Source: an uncultured Lachnospiraceae bacterium (GTDB taxonomy: Bacteria; Bacillota; Clostridia; Lachnospirales; Lachnospiraceae). From it: a stretch of DNA of 34,116 nt. The stretch is from contig CANPOY010000033.1 in the NCBI GenBank assembly GCA_947575805.1, positions 1 through 34,116 on the forward strand, given 5' to 3'. A program made the position numbers and the translations under genes. A model generated the notes under the pieces. It saw only the letters and a program-made list of their open reading frames with translations, was not told where the DNA came from and did no database searches. Positions 24,235 to 32,857 of the stretch are shown in pieces; positions within the stretch are counted from its first letter, which is position 1, and every line of letters starts with the position of its first letter.

Positions 24235-26424
24235 ATGAGCAGTAATTTTGACCAGGCGGTTACGGAGAAAACAAATTACGGTGAAGAGTTTAAGCCTTCA
24301 AGAGAGGTATATGTCATCAAGAAGGATGGCAGCAAGGAGATCTTTAATGTGCAGAAGGTTGTCAATGCGGTGGCAAAGAGTGCATATCGGGCTTTGACAA
24401 GGTTCACCGGAGAGGAAGAGGGCAATATCTGCCGGTATGTGATTGAAAAGGTCAATGAAATGGGTGTGGACGAGATTCCCATTCCCGTGATGCACAATAT
24501 TGTGGAGAGTGCGCTTGAGCAGGTAAAGCCGGTGGTGGCAAAGAGCTACCGGGACTATCGCAATTACAAGCAGGACTTTGTACGCATGCTGGACGACGTG
24601 TATAAAAAGAGTCAGTCTATTATGTATATCGGGGATAAGGAAAACGCGAATACGGATTCTGCGCTGGTGGCTACCAAGAGAAGCCTGATTTTTAACCAGC
24701 TGAATAAGGAGCTGTATCAGAAGTTTTTCCTGACTACGGAAGAGATTCAGGCCTGTCGGGACGGCTACATTTATATTCACGATATGTCCGCCAGAAGGGA
24801 CACCATGAACTGCTGTCTTTTTGACGTGGAGAATGTGCTGCGGGGCGGATTTGAAATGGGAAATGTGTGGTATAACGAGCCGAAATCTCTGGATGTGGCT
24901 TTTGACGTCATCGGGGATATTGTTTTGAGCGCCGCCAGCCAGCAATACGGAGGATTTACCGTTCCCAGCGTGGATCTGATCCTGGAGCCCTATGCCGAGA
25001 AGTCCTATGACAAATACATTGAAAAATATATCCGCCTGGGGATTGATCGGGATACTGCAGAGGCTGAAGCCTATGCGGATGTGGTGAGAGAGTTCGAGCA
25101 GGGATTCCAGGGCTGGGAATACAAATTCAATACGGTGGGAAGCAGCCGGGGTGATTATCCCTTTATTACGGTGACGGCGGGAACCGGAACCGGCAGGTTT
25201 GCTAAGCTGGCTACCATCACCATGCTGAACGTAAGGAGGTGGGGACAGGGCAAAAAGGACTGTAAGAAGCCGGTGCTTTTCCCCAAGATTGTATTCTTGT
25301 ATGACGAGAACCTTCACGGACCGGGCAAGCCCCTGGAGGATGTTTTTGAGGCGGGAGTAAAGTGTTCTGCCAAGACGATGTACCCTGATTGGCTGAGCCT
25401 GACGGGCAAGGGGTATGTGGCAAGCATTTATAAGCAGTATGGGAAGATCATTTCCCCCATGGGCTGCAGGGCCTTTCTTTCCCCCTGGTATGAAAGGGGC
25501 GGGATGCACCCGGCGGATGACAAGGATGTGCCGGTATTTGTGGGGCGTTTTAATATCGGAGCGGTGTCTCTGCATCTGCCTATGATTCTGGCGAAAGCCA
25601 GGAAGGAAAGCAGGGACTTCTATGAGGTGCTGGATTACTATCTGAAACTGATCCGGCAGCTTCACATCCGCACCTATGCTTATCTGGGCGAAATGCGTGC
25701 TTCCACGAATCCGCTGGCTTATTGCGAGGGAGGTTTCCTGGGAGGGCATCTGGGCCTGCATGACAAGATTAAGCCGCTGTTAAAGTCGGCTACTGCCAGC
25801 TTCGGCATTACGGCCTTAAATGAGCTGCAGGAGCTTTACAACGGGAAATCCCTGGTGGAAGACGGGGAGTTTGCCCTGGAGGTTATGGAATTCATCAATA
25901 CAAAGGTGAATGAATTCAAAGAGGAGGACGGCAATCTTTATGCCATATACGGGACTCCGGCGGAGAATCTCTGCGGTGTGCAGGTGAAGCAGTTCCGCAA
26001 AAAATACGGAATTGTGGAGGGCGTGTCGGACAGGGAGTATGTGAGCAACAGCTTTCATTGTCATGTGTCGGAGGATATTACGCCTATTGAGAAGCAGGAC
26101 AAGGAGGACCGATTCTGGAATCTCTGCAACGGCGGTAAGATACAGTATGTAAAATATCCCATTGATTACAATGTGGATGCCATTAAGACGCTGATTCACC
26201 GGGCTATGGAAATGGGCTTTTACGAGGGAGTCAACTTGTCTCTGGCTTATTGTGATGACTGTGGCCATCAGGAGTTGGAGATGGACGTCTGCCCCAAATG
26301 CGGGAGCCGTAATCTGACCAAGATCGACCGCATGAACGGTTATTTGTCTTATTCCCGGGTACATGGTGATACCAGATTGAACGACGCCAAGATGGCGGAG
26401 ATTGCAGAGAGGAAATCTATGTAA
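24235..26424 (+). CDS. nrdD: Anaerobic (class III) ribonucleoside-triphosphate reductase
   Basis: Reduces ribonucleoside triphosphates to deoxyribonucleotides under anaerobic conditions using a glycyl radical. At 729 residues it has the usual length. An ATP-cone lies near residues 24-115 (VIKKDGSKEIFNVQKVV). The substrate barrel includes NCCLFDVENVL and the thiyl-radical cysteine candidate Cys411 in SPMGCRAFLSPW. Four cysteines near the C-end (CDDCG ... CPKCG) form the structural zinc site, and the glycyl radical motif RMNGYL places the radical at Gly702. The start follows GGGAAAGGA. The promoter, NrdR boxes and leader upstream imply tight control. The activase nrdG follows after 87 bases. 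Confidence 0.98.
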   Translation: MSSNFDQAVTEKTNYGEEFKPSREVYVIKKDGSKEIFNVQKVVNAVAKSAYRALTRFTGEEEGNICRYVIEKVNEMGVDEIPIPVMHNIVESALEQVKPVVAKSYRDYRNYKQDFVRMLDDVYKKSQSIMYIGDKENANTDSALVATKRSLIFNQLNKELYQKFFLTTEEIQACRDGYIYIHDMSARRDTMNCCLFDVENVLRGGFEMGNVWYNEPKSLDVAFDVIGDIVLSAASQQYGGFTVPSVDLILEPYAEKSYDKYIEKYIRLGIDRDTAEAEAYADVVREFEQGFQGWEYKFNTVGSSRGDYPFITVTAGTGTGRFAKLATITMLNVRRWGQGKKDCKKPVLFPKIVFLYDENLHGPGKPLEDVFEAGVKCSAKTMYPDWLSLTGKGYVASIYKQYGKIISPMGCRAFLSPWYERGGMHPADDKDVPVFVGRFNIGAVSLHLPMILAKARKESRDFYEVLDYYLKLIRQLHIRTYAYLGEMRASTNPLAYCEGGFLGGHLGLHDKIKPLLKSATASFGITALNELQELYNGKSLVEDGEFALEVMEFINTKVNEFKEEDGNLYAIYGTPAENLCGVQVKQFRKKYGIVEGVSDREYVSNSFHCHVSEDITPIEKQDKEDRFWNLCNGGKIQYVKYPIDYNVDAIKTLIHRAMEMGFYEGVNLSLAYCDDCGHQELEMDVCPKCGSRNLTKIDRMNGYLSYSRVHGDTRLNDAKMAEIAERKSM

Positions 26425-26511
26425 AGGGAAGGAAGACTTTCTAGGGCAGGAGAGATTCCGGCCTAAGAGAATCTAAGTCATTCCAGAAATCTGGAGCGGA
26501 AGGAATATTTT

Positions 26512-27069
26512 ATGAGGTATCATGATATAACAAAGGACGATATGAAGAATGGAGACGGGCTGCGGGTGGTGTTGTGGGTGGCCGGCTGCAGCCATTGCTG
26601 CAAAAACTGCCAGAACCCCGTCACCTGGGACCCGGACGGCGGTCTTGCCTTTGACGACAGCGCCAGGACGGAGATATTTGAGCAGTTGGATAAGGACTAT
26701 ATTTCAGGGATTACCTTTTCCGGGGGAGATCCCCTGCATCCGGCCAACAGGATCGGTGTGCGGGAGCTTATGTCCGAGATTAAGGAGAAGTATCCGCAAA
26801 AGACCGTCTGGCTGTACACAGGAGATTCCTGGGAGAATATCCTGTACTACCCGATGATGAGGTTTGTGGACGTGCTGGTAGACGGGGAGTTCCGCGAGGA
26901 GGAGAAGGACGCAAAACTGCTCTGGAAGGGAAGCGCCAATCAGAGAGTTATTGATGTGCAGAAGACTCTTGCACAGCCCGATCCTATGATCCCCGTGCTG
27001 CACTGCGGTGATTATGCGGAATCCTATGAGCTGACCCGTAAGCCGGATAATGCCTGCGGCTGCTCCTGA
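26512..27069 (+). CDS. nrdG: Anaerobic ribonucleotide reductase activating protein
   Basis: A radical-SAM enzyme that installs the glycyl radical on NrdD. It has 185 residues. The Cys-x3-Cys-x2-Cys cluster motif is CSHCCKNC after VAGC-type context (WVAGC at about residues 22-26), and the SAM-binding GGDPL follows (TFSGGDPLHP). The C-end CGCS is a Cys-rich tail. AAGGAA is the likely ribosome-binding site. A small TCCAGA-AA-TCTGGA hairpin lies between nrdD and nrdG. The pair forms the only ribonucleotide reductase seen here and supports a strict anaerobe. Confidence 0.97.
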   Translation: MRYHDITKDDMKNGDGLRVVLWVAGCSHCCKNCQNPVTWDPDGGLAFDDSARTEIFEQLDKDYISGITFSGGDPLHPANRIGVRELMSEIKEKYPQKTVWLYTGDSWENILYYPMMRFVDVLVDGEFREEEKDAKLLWKGSANQRVIDVQKTLAQPDPMIPVLHCGDYAESYELTRKPDNACGCS

Positions 27070-27111
27070 CGGCATCATGGAAAAAATACAGGTTCAATCG
27101 GAGGCAGAAGG

Positions 27112-27621
27112 GTGAAAAGAATTGCACAGTTTTTGAAAGTCAGCAGAGAAAATTTTATAAATTCCGTTCAGGAAGATTTTCCCGGGTATACAGAGACGGA
27201 AATTCAGGAAATGTATGAGGATATTAAACTGCCGGGTCGTGCCACAAAGGGCAGTGCAGGGTATGACTTTTATGCTCCGTTTGATTTTCGTCTGGCGCCC
27301 GGGGAGACGATTAAGATTCCCACGGGAATCCGGGTGTGGATAGATGAAAGCTGGGTATTGCACATTTATCCCAGGAGCGGGCTGGGATTCAAATATCGTC
27401 TGCAGTTAAATAATACGGTAGGTATTATTGACAGCGATTATTTTGATTCGGACAATGAAGGACATATTTTTGTCAAGCTGACCAATGACTCTAATGAAGG
27501 AAAGACCCTGGAGGTGGCAAAGGGCAGCGGATTTGCCCAGGGAATCTTTCTGGAGTATGGGATTACCGTGGACGATAACGCGGAAGGCGTGCGCAACGGA
27601 GGATTCGGCAGTACCACATAA
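27112..27621 (+). CDS. dut: dUTP diphosphatase
   Basis: Hydrolyses dUTP to dUMP, keeping uracil out of DNA and supplying dUMP for thymidylate synthesis. The five trimeric dUTPase motifs are in order: ATKGSAGYDFYA, YPRSGLGFKY, NTVGIIDSDYF, GSGFAQGIF, and the C-terminal RNGGFGSTT that closes the site. At 169 residues it has about 40 extra N-terminal residues beyond the core. The GTG start at 27112 has GGAGG 7-8 bases before it. It is 42 bases after nrdG, so it is probably in the same operon; this gives a logical dNTP-balance unit. Confidence 0.95.
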   Translation: MKRIAQFLKVSRENFINSVQEDFPGYTETEIQEMYEDIKLPGRATKGSAGYDFYAPFDFRLAPGETIKIPTGIRVWIDESWVLHIYPRSGLGFKYRLQLNNTVGIIDSDYFDSDNEGHIFVKLTNDSNEGKTLEVAKGSGFAQGIFLEYGITVDDNAEGVRNGGFGSTT

Positions 27622-27632
27622 GAAACGGCATT

Positions 27633-27662
27633 AGAATAAGGAACTCCTTTTCAGGCATACTA
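27633..27662 (+). promoter_or_regulatory. Forespore SigG/SigF-type promoter
   Basis: AGAATA (27633-27638), 17 bases, CATACTA (27656-27662). CATACTA is the SigG -10 consensus and AGAATA is one base from the TGAATA -35. It lies about 40 bases before a germination gene, where such a promoter is expected. A 12-bp palindrome CCGGAATTCCGG (27679-27690) sits between it and the start codon. Confidence 0.75.
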
Positions 27663-27702
27663 CTAACGAGTCATTTTTCCGGAATTCCGGGAGGAAGACA
27701 TT

Positions 27703-29154
27703 GTGAGTCTGAAAAAGCGGAAAAGGAGTTTTGTTTTGGAGAGAGAATATATTTCCGGGTGCCTGCAGGATGATATGCAGTACCTGAACCAGATATTGGA
27801 TGTGGATAAGAATTTTGACGTTATCTACAGGGAGGTGAATATAGGCGGAAAAGAAGCCTGTATGTACCTTGTGGACGGCTTTTGCAAGGATGATCTCATT
27901 CAAAAGCTGCTGCAGTATCTCATGGATCAGAAAGCGGGGGATCTGCCGAGGGATATGCACGGTGTTTCCAAACATCTTATGCCTTATGTTGAGGTAGAGG
28001 TGGAGGGGCGATTCGATAAGCTCATTGATTCTCTGCTGTCGGGGATGTTTTTCCTGCTGATAGACGGTTTTGAGAAGGCGCTGCTGATCGATTCCCGGAC
28101 CTATCCCGCCAGAGGGGTGGAGGAGCCGGAGAAGGACAAAGTGCTCCGGGGATCCAAGGACGGATTTGTGGAAACCATTGTGTTTAATACGGCGCTGATC
28201 CGCCGCAGGATTCGCAGTGCAGCGCTTTGTATGGAGATGACGAATGCCGGAAAGAGCTCTAAAACGGATATTGTGCTCTGCTATATGAAGGGCAGGGTTG
28301 ACGAGAAGCTGCTGGCAGAAATTAAGAGAAAGATAGAGAATATCCGTGTGGACTCCCTGACCATGAATCAGGAGTCTTTGGCGGAATGCCTTTATAAGAG
28401 GCGCTGGTACAATCCTTTTCCGAAATTTAAGTACACGGAGCGGCCGGATACGGCGGCGGCCCAGGTACTGGAAGGGAATATTGTTATCCTTGTGGACAAT
28501 TCCCCCTCTGCCATGATCCTGCCCACCACCATTTTCGATGTGATTGAAGAAGCGGACGATTATTATTTTCCGCCTATTACGGGGACGTATCTGCGTCTGA
28601 CCAGGCTTTTGATCACACTGTTTACCTTTTTGATGACACCCACTTTTCTTTTGCTGATGAAACGTACGGAATGGGTGCCGGAGAGCTTTTCCTTTATCCT
28701 GCTGCAGGAGGATCCAAATATCCCGCTGATCTGGCAGTTCCTGATCCTGGAGCTTGCCATAGACGGGCTGAAGCTGGCGGCGGTGAATACACCCAATATG
28801 TTGAGTACCCCCTTAAGTGTCATGGCAGCCCTGGTACTGGGGGAATTTTCCGTAAACAGTGGCTGGTTTAACTCGGAGGTTATGTTGTACATGGCCTTTG
28901 TGGCTATTGCAAATTACACCCAGCAGAATTACGAGCTGGGCTATGCGTTGAAATTCCTGCGGATCCTGACCCTGCTCCTGACGCAATGGTTTGGGCTGTG
29001 GGGCTATATCGGCGGTATTTTGCTGGCGCTATTGTCTGTCTGCTGCAACAGGACGGTATCGAAGAGCAGCTATATTTACCCGTTGATTCCCTTTGACTGG
29101 AAAAAGCTGAAGAACCGCCTGATCCGCAGACGGCTTCCGGAATCCGGGGAATGA
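27703..29154 (+). CDS. GerA-family spore germination protein (SpoVAF-like)
   Basis: A 483-residue inner spore-membrane protein. The soluble N-terminal half contains the family segments VEEPEKDKVLRGSKDGFVET, FNTALIRRRIR and SSKTDIVLCYMKGR. The second half has four to five membrane segments starting with the PPITGTYLRLTRLLIT helix near residue 287. GerAA proteins are usually encoded with GerAB and GerAC; neither follows here, and the length and sequence fit the orphan SpoVAF branch, which assists SpoVA-linked germination. That branch assignment is from memory. The GTG start has GGGAGG 8 bases upstream. A forespore-type promoter precedes the gene. Confidence 0.9.
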   Translation: MSLKKRKRSFVLEREYISGCLQDDMQYLNQILDVDKNFDVIYREVNIGGKEACMYLVDGFCKDDLIQKLLQYLMDQKAGDLPRDMHGVSKHLMPYVEVEVEGRFDKLIDSLLSGMFFLLIDGFEKALLIDSRTYPARGVEEPEKDKVLRGSKDGFVETIVFNTALIRRRIRSAALCMEMTNAGKSSKTDIVLCYMKGRVDEKLLAEIKRKIENIRVDSLTMNQESLAECLYKRRWYNPFPKFKYTERPDTAAAQVLEGNIVILVDNSPSAMILPTTIFDVIEEADDYYFPPITGTYLRLTRLLITLFTFLMTPTFLLLMKRTEWVPESFSFILLQEDPNIPLIWQFLILELAIDGLKLAAVNTPNMLSTPLSVMAALVLGEFSVNSGWFNSEVMLYMAFVAIANYTQQNYELGYALKFLRILTLLLTQWFGLWGYIGGILLALLSVCCNRTVSKSSYIYPLIPFDWKKLKNRLIRRRLPESGE

Positions 29155-29187
29155 CGTCAATCTCTGCACCGCACGCTTTAATGCCAC

Positions 29188-29213
29188 ATGCCCCGCTGAC
29201 AGCGGCGGGGCAT
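29188..29213. other. GC-rich hairpin after the germination gene
   Basis: ATGCCCCGC (29188-29196) pairs with GCGGGGCAT (29205-29213) around 8 bases. No T-run follows on the + strand (AAAAGTGTG), so it is a weak terminator candidate. Confidence 0.45.
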
Positions 29214-29317
29214 AAAAGTGTGTTTCGGGCGTGTGTGTCCGGGCCAAATATCCCGTGACAGGCTGCCGGAAACGATCGGGGAGGCGGGGATATGTTTCAA
29301 CAGGAGCACGTGTACAT

Positions 29318-29995
29318 ATGAGATATAGTATATTGATAGTTGACGATGAGGTGATGCTGACAGACCTGCTGGCTGCCCATTTGCAGGACTGCGGCTATGA
29401 TACGCTTGTGGCCAATGACAGCGGCAGGGCCATAGAGCTGTTGCAGAGGCAGCCGGACCTGCTGCTTCTTGACATTAATATGCCGGGCATGAACGGACTG
29501 GAATTATGCCGGAGTATCCGGGAACATACGGCCTGTCCCATCCTGTTTCTGACTGCCCGTATTACGGAGCCGGACAAGATCAACGGACTGCAGTGCGGCG
29601 GGGATGACTATATCACCAAGCCCTTCAGCCTAAAAGAACTGTCGGCCCGGGTTGCCGCGCATTTGCGGCGGGATGAGCGCAACAGGAACAGGGCACCCGT
29701 CCTGACCTCTGCTGACGGACTTATTGTCAATCTGTCAGAGCGCAGGGTGTTTTTCCGCGAGGCGGAGATTCCTTTTTCCAAAACGGAGTTTGATCTGTTG
29801 GAATATCTTATGAAGCATGCCGGGCAGGTGTTTGACCGGGAAAGGATCTATGAAGCCGTATGGGGCTATGAGGCAGAGGGGGACAGCAGTGTGATAAAGG
29901 AGCATGTCAGAAAAATCCGCGGGAAATTTCGGGATGTTACCGGACATGACTACATTGAAACGGTTTGGGGAGTAGGATACAGGTGTAAAGGCTAA
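29318..29995 (+). CDS. OmpR/VanR-family response regulator
   Basis: 225 residues. The receiver domain (1-118) has the acidic pair in LIVDDE, phosphoacceptor Asp52 in LLLDINMPG, Thr in FLTAR and Lys in DDYITKPFS. The C-terminal winged helix (about 128-223) ends with the family-typical ETVWGVGYRCKG. I choose ATG 29318, because earlier in-frame starts back to 29231 add residues that do not belong to the fold; GGAG is 11 bases upstream, slightly far. The next gene encodes the matching kinase, and a lipoprotein and ABC transporter follow, so this is likely a VanRS-like envelope-sensing system that controls the downstream genes. Confidence 0.93.
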   Translation: MRYSILIVDDEVMLTDLLAAHLQDCGYDTLVANDSGRAIELLQRQPDLLLLDINMPGMNGLELCRSIREHTACPILFLTARITEPDKINGLQCGGDDYITKPFSLKELSARVAAHLRRDERNRNRAPVLTSADGLIVNLSERRVFFREAEIPFSKTEFDLLEYLMKHAGQVFDRERIYEAVWGYEAEGDSSVIKEHVRKIRGKFRDVTGHDYIETVWGVGYRCKG

Positions 29996-30012
29996 AGAAA
30001 AAATACAGGGAT

Positions 30013-31281
30013 TTGTCACTTCGTAGCGCTTTTATTCTGACGGTTCTGATTACCTTTTGTATTGTGTCGGCCCTGTCGGGATTGAGCATAGGGTGCTGCC
30101 TGGGGTTTCAGCGGTATCTTTTGCCGGATTCCAATGATGTGTTTCTCACGATAGAAATCACAGACACGGATGGGGAAGTTGCGACGTATAACAGTCTCAT
30201 CGGCTTGGGTGAGGGGATGACGTCTCTTCCCCTCTTTTACATGGTAGAGGACGGAAAACGGATTATCACAGATTACGATATTTCTTCCATAAATGCGAAC
30301 ATAACAAAAGTGGAAAGGGGCTATGATATGCTCTCCCCAAAGCGCAAGCTTGCCTACCGGGGATGCAGTGTCCTGATGATTGCACTTCCGGCGGTGTTTT
30401 CCATGGCAGGGATATTGCTCTGCGGATTTTTCTTTTACCGTCATAAGCTGAATCGGCCCCTGAAGCTTCTTTCGAAGGCCACAGAGCAGATTGCGGACAG
30501 GAATCTGGATTTTTGTCTGTCCTATGGGGCCGGTGACGAGATGGGGCGTCTGTGCCGCTCCTTTGAGCAGATGCGGCAGGCACTTGACGAGAATAATCGG
30601 GAATTGTGGAAGATGATCGAGGAAAGGAAAATGATGCAGGCATCCATTGCCCATGATCTGCGCAATCCTATCGCAATCATAAAAGGCTACGCGGAGTATT
30701 TGCAGATGAATCTGCAAACCGGACGTTTGACGACGGAGCGGACGAAACAGATTGTAGCCAATGTGGACAAGGCGGCAAAAAGATTGGAACGGTATACGGA
30801 ATCTATCCGTGCCATTGATCGTCTGGATGAGTTAGAGATCAGCCGAAGCCAGACTGTCCTAGAAGAGTTTCTGGAGGAGGTTTGTGAAGATTTTTCTCTT
30901 ATGGCAGCGGGAGAAGGGAGAAGACTGGATATTGCGGGGGAAGTTCCCACAGGGGTTGTTTCCATGGATACGTCCCTGCTGTACCGGGTGCTGGAAAACG
31001 TCTTTAACAACGCTTTGAGATATGCGGAGGAAGCCATTGTCCTGTCGTTTGAATTGAAAAACCATATCTTTACCGTTACTGTCACTGACGACGGCAGCGG
31101 TTTTTCGGAGGGAATTCCGGGAGAAGGAAGCAGGCTGCTGATGCCGGTGGCAGGTGAGGACGGGCATTGCGGCCTGGGACTGACGATAAGCCGTCTGCTC
31201 TGTATGAAGCATGACGGACGGCTGGAGCTTTGCAACCATCCCGCAGGCGGTGCGATGGTAAAAATAATTGTCGGGGTTTGA
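30013..31281 (+). CDS. Sensor histidine kinase (VanS-like), start uncertain
   Basis: About 422 residues with two membrane helices (about 5-28 and 113-140) around a short extracellular loop, a HAMP domain, the phosphoacceptor helix with IAHDLRNPIAIIKGYAEYL (His214, motif split for length), N-box ENVFNNALRY, G1-box DDGSGFSE and G2-box GHCGLGLTIS. The only in-frame start after an in-frame TAA at 29986-29988 is a TTG at 30013 with a badly spaced AGGG. The codons between still encode RLKKKYRDLSLR, a basic pre-membrane stretch I would expect inside the protein. A GTG at 29983 directly precedes that TAA. The kinase may therefore start poorly or be damaged at codon 2. Confidence 0.85.
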   Translation: MSLRSAFILTVLITFCIVSALSGLSIGCCLGFQRYLLPDSNDVFLTIEITDTDGEVATYNSLIGLGEGMTSLPLFYMVEDGKRIITDYDISSINANITKVERGYDMLSPKRKLAYRGCSVLMIALPAVFSMAGILLCGFFFYRHKLNRPLKLLSKATEQIADRNLDFCLSYGAGDEMGRLCRSFEQMRQALDENNRELWKMIEERKMMQASIAHDLRNPIAIIKGYAEYLQMNLQTGRLTTERTKQIVANVDKAAKRLERYTESIRAIDRLDELEISRSQTVLEEFLEEVCEDFSLMAAGEGRRLDIAGEVPTGVVSMDTSLLYRVLENVFNNALRYAEEAIVLSFELKNHIFTVTVTDDGSGFSEGIPGEGSRLLMPVAGEDGHCGLGLTISRLLCMKHDGRLELCNHPAGGAMVKIIVGV

Positions 31282-31351
31282 CCGTATTTTGACATTTAGC
31301 CTGTAAAATCTCTTTGTAAGCCTATAAAGGTAAGTACAAGGAGGTTTTTTT

Positions 31352-32857
31352 ATGAAGAAAAAAATAGCATCAATTCTGTTACTTGGCATTTCGATTTCCC
31401 TTTGCGCCTGCGGGGAGCCTGTGGCGGAAGGGGAATCCGCCAACCCGTGGAATCCGGCTGTACAGGAAGGCGGGTCTGCTGCCGGTGAGGGCAGTTCCGC
31501 TGTACAGCAGGGAGGCCTGGACAACGTTGAGGGAGGTTCCGCCGTTCAGGAGGGAGATACGAACACGCAGGCGGGAAGTTCCGTCTCCCAGGCATCTGTT
31601 CAGGGAGAAATCAGCGGGCAAAATTCTCTGTCGCTGCTATACGATCTGCAGGGGGACGGCCTTGGCACTGTGTGCCGGAGTGATAAGGGATGCTATTATC
31701 TGTCAAAGGACAGTGAGCTTCTGGCGGATGGCAGTTATGCAAGTCATCTGATGTATATAGATGCCGCCACAAGACAGGAAATCTATCTGTGCAGCAATGC
31801 GGCCTGTACCCATAATACCGCGGACTGTACGTCTGTTTTCCTGAATGATGAATTTCCGCCGTATACCACAGGGATTTTTATGTGGAATGACAATCTGTAT
31901 CTGATGGCCAAGAAGATGGATCAGGACGGATCTTCAAGCACTTTTACAGGAGCTGAAGGGATATTTGGGCCGGTCGAAAGCAAGCCGGCCACTCTTTACC
32001 GGATGAATCCGGACGGAACAGACCGCAGGAAGGTATATGCGTTTGATCCAACGGTTACAGTAGAGGACTTCGCGCTGGGGGATGAGGAAGGACTCTATTT
32101 CATCACAAAAAAGCTGAGCACCCAACAGATAAACGGAAGTACTTATCAGACCGCGGCGGAGCGGAAGCTTATTTATCTGGATGTGTCTGCTAAGACGGAA
32201 AAGGAGATCTGCTCCATGGGGTTCGGTGATAATATTTCGTGGAACATAATCGGCTGCAGCGGCCGCAGGCTTGTGGTTTGCGGAGTGGATTTCGGGCGGG
32301 TTGTTTCCCCGGAGGAGCTGCATGACGATGATATAAGAATATATGACGATTCTGATGAGGTGTTTGCGACTTTGAATGTTGATGACGGTACCCTGCATGA
32401 GTTTTACCGGGTACATGCGCCGAAATCGCGGAGTTGGGCTGTTTATGGGAATCAGCTTTATTTTTCCGTTGACGGAGGCGGGTGTATCGTGAGGGTGGAT
32501 CTGGACACCGGGGAAGAAAAGGAGCTGTGCAGGATTACGAGCAACCTGATCTGGGGCATGATAGGAGACAGGCTGTACTGCTATGACAGCAGTGATAGCA
32601 GCTATCGTTTTGTGAATGTACATACTGGAGAGATCAGCCATTCCCGGCTTGTCAATAAAACCACCGGCTGGAGTATAGATTTGATCACGGAGATTGGAGA
32701 TCAGGTTCTGGTCCTATATGATTCCGACGGCTACTTTAAGGGTGACGGTGTCTTTCATAACATCAGAAGCCACTACGCTTTGATTGATAAAGAGGATCTG
32801 TATGCCGGCGTCGAGGAGTATGCTCCCATCACCATGAAGGGAGGGCGGATAAATTGA
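31352..32857 (+). CDS. Lipoprotein with Ala/Gly/Gln-rich repeats and propeller-like domain
   Basis: A 501-residue secreted lipoprotein. The signal peptide ends in lipobox LCAC, so Cys20 is the lipid-bearing residue. Residues about 35-75 form a low-complexity linker with repeats of the kind (S/P)AVQEGG and GGSAVQEG. The rest (about 95-495) has repeated short beta motifs, such as RMNPDGTD, LIYLDV, VRVDLDTGEE and FVNVHTGE, typical of beta-propeller DUF5050-like surface proteins. The start has a good AAGGAGG. It follows the TCS and its stop overlaps the ABC ATPase start (TGATG), so it is part of the same response unit and may sense or bind an extracellular ligand. No enzyme motif is visible. Confidence 0.85.
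   Translation: MKKKIASILLLGISISLCACGEPVAEGESANPWNPAVQEGGSAAGEGSSAVQQGGLDNVEGGSAVQEGDTNTQAGSSVSQASVQGEISGQNSLSLLYDLQGDGLGTVCRSDKGCYYLSKDSELLADGSYASHLMYIDAATRQEIYLCSNAACTHNTADCTSVFLNDEFPPYTTGIFMWNDNLYLMAKKMDQDGSSSTFTGAEGIFGPVESKPATLYRMNPDGTDRRKVYAFDPTVTVEDFALGDEEGLYFITKKLSTQQINGSTYQTAAERKLIYLDVSAKTEKEICSMGFGDNISWNIIGCSGRRLVVCGVDFGRVVSPEELHDDDIRIYDDSDEVFATLNVDDGTLHEFYRVHAPKSRSWAVYGNQLYFSVDGGGCIVRVDLDTGEEKELCRITSNLIWGMIGDRLYCYDSSDSSYRFVNVHTGEISHSRLVNKTTGWSIDLITEIGDQVLVLYDSDGYFKGDGVFHNIRSHYALIDKEDLYAGVEEYAPITMKGGRIN

Noticed and set aside
24298..25761. Long - strand open frame of 487 codons opposite nrdD
   Set aside because: nrdD is certain on the + strand over the same bases; the antisense product has no family-like motif and no ribosome-binding site.
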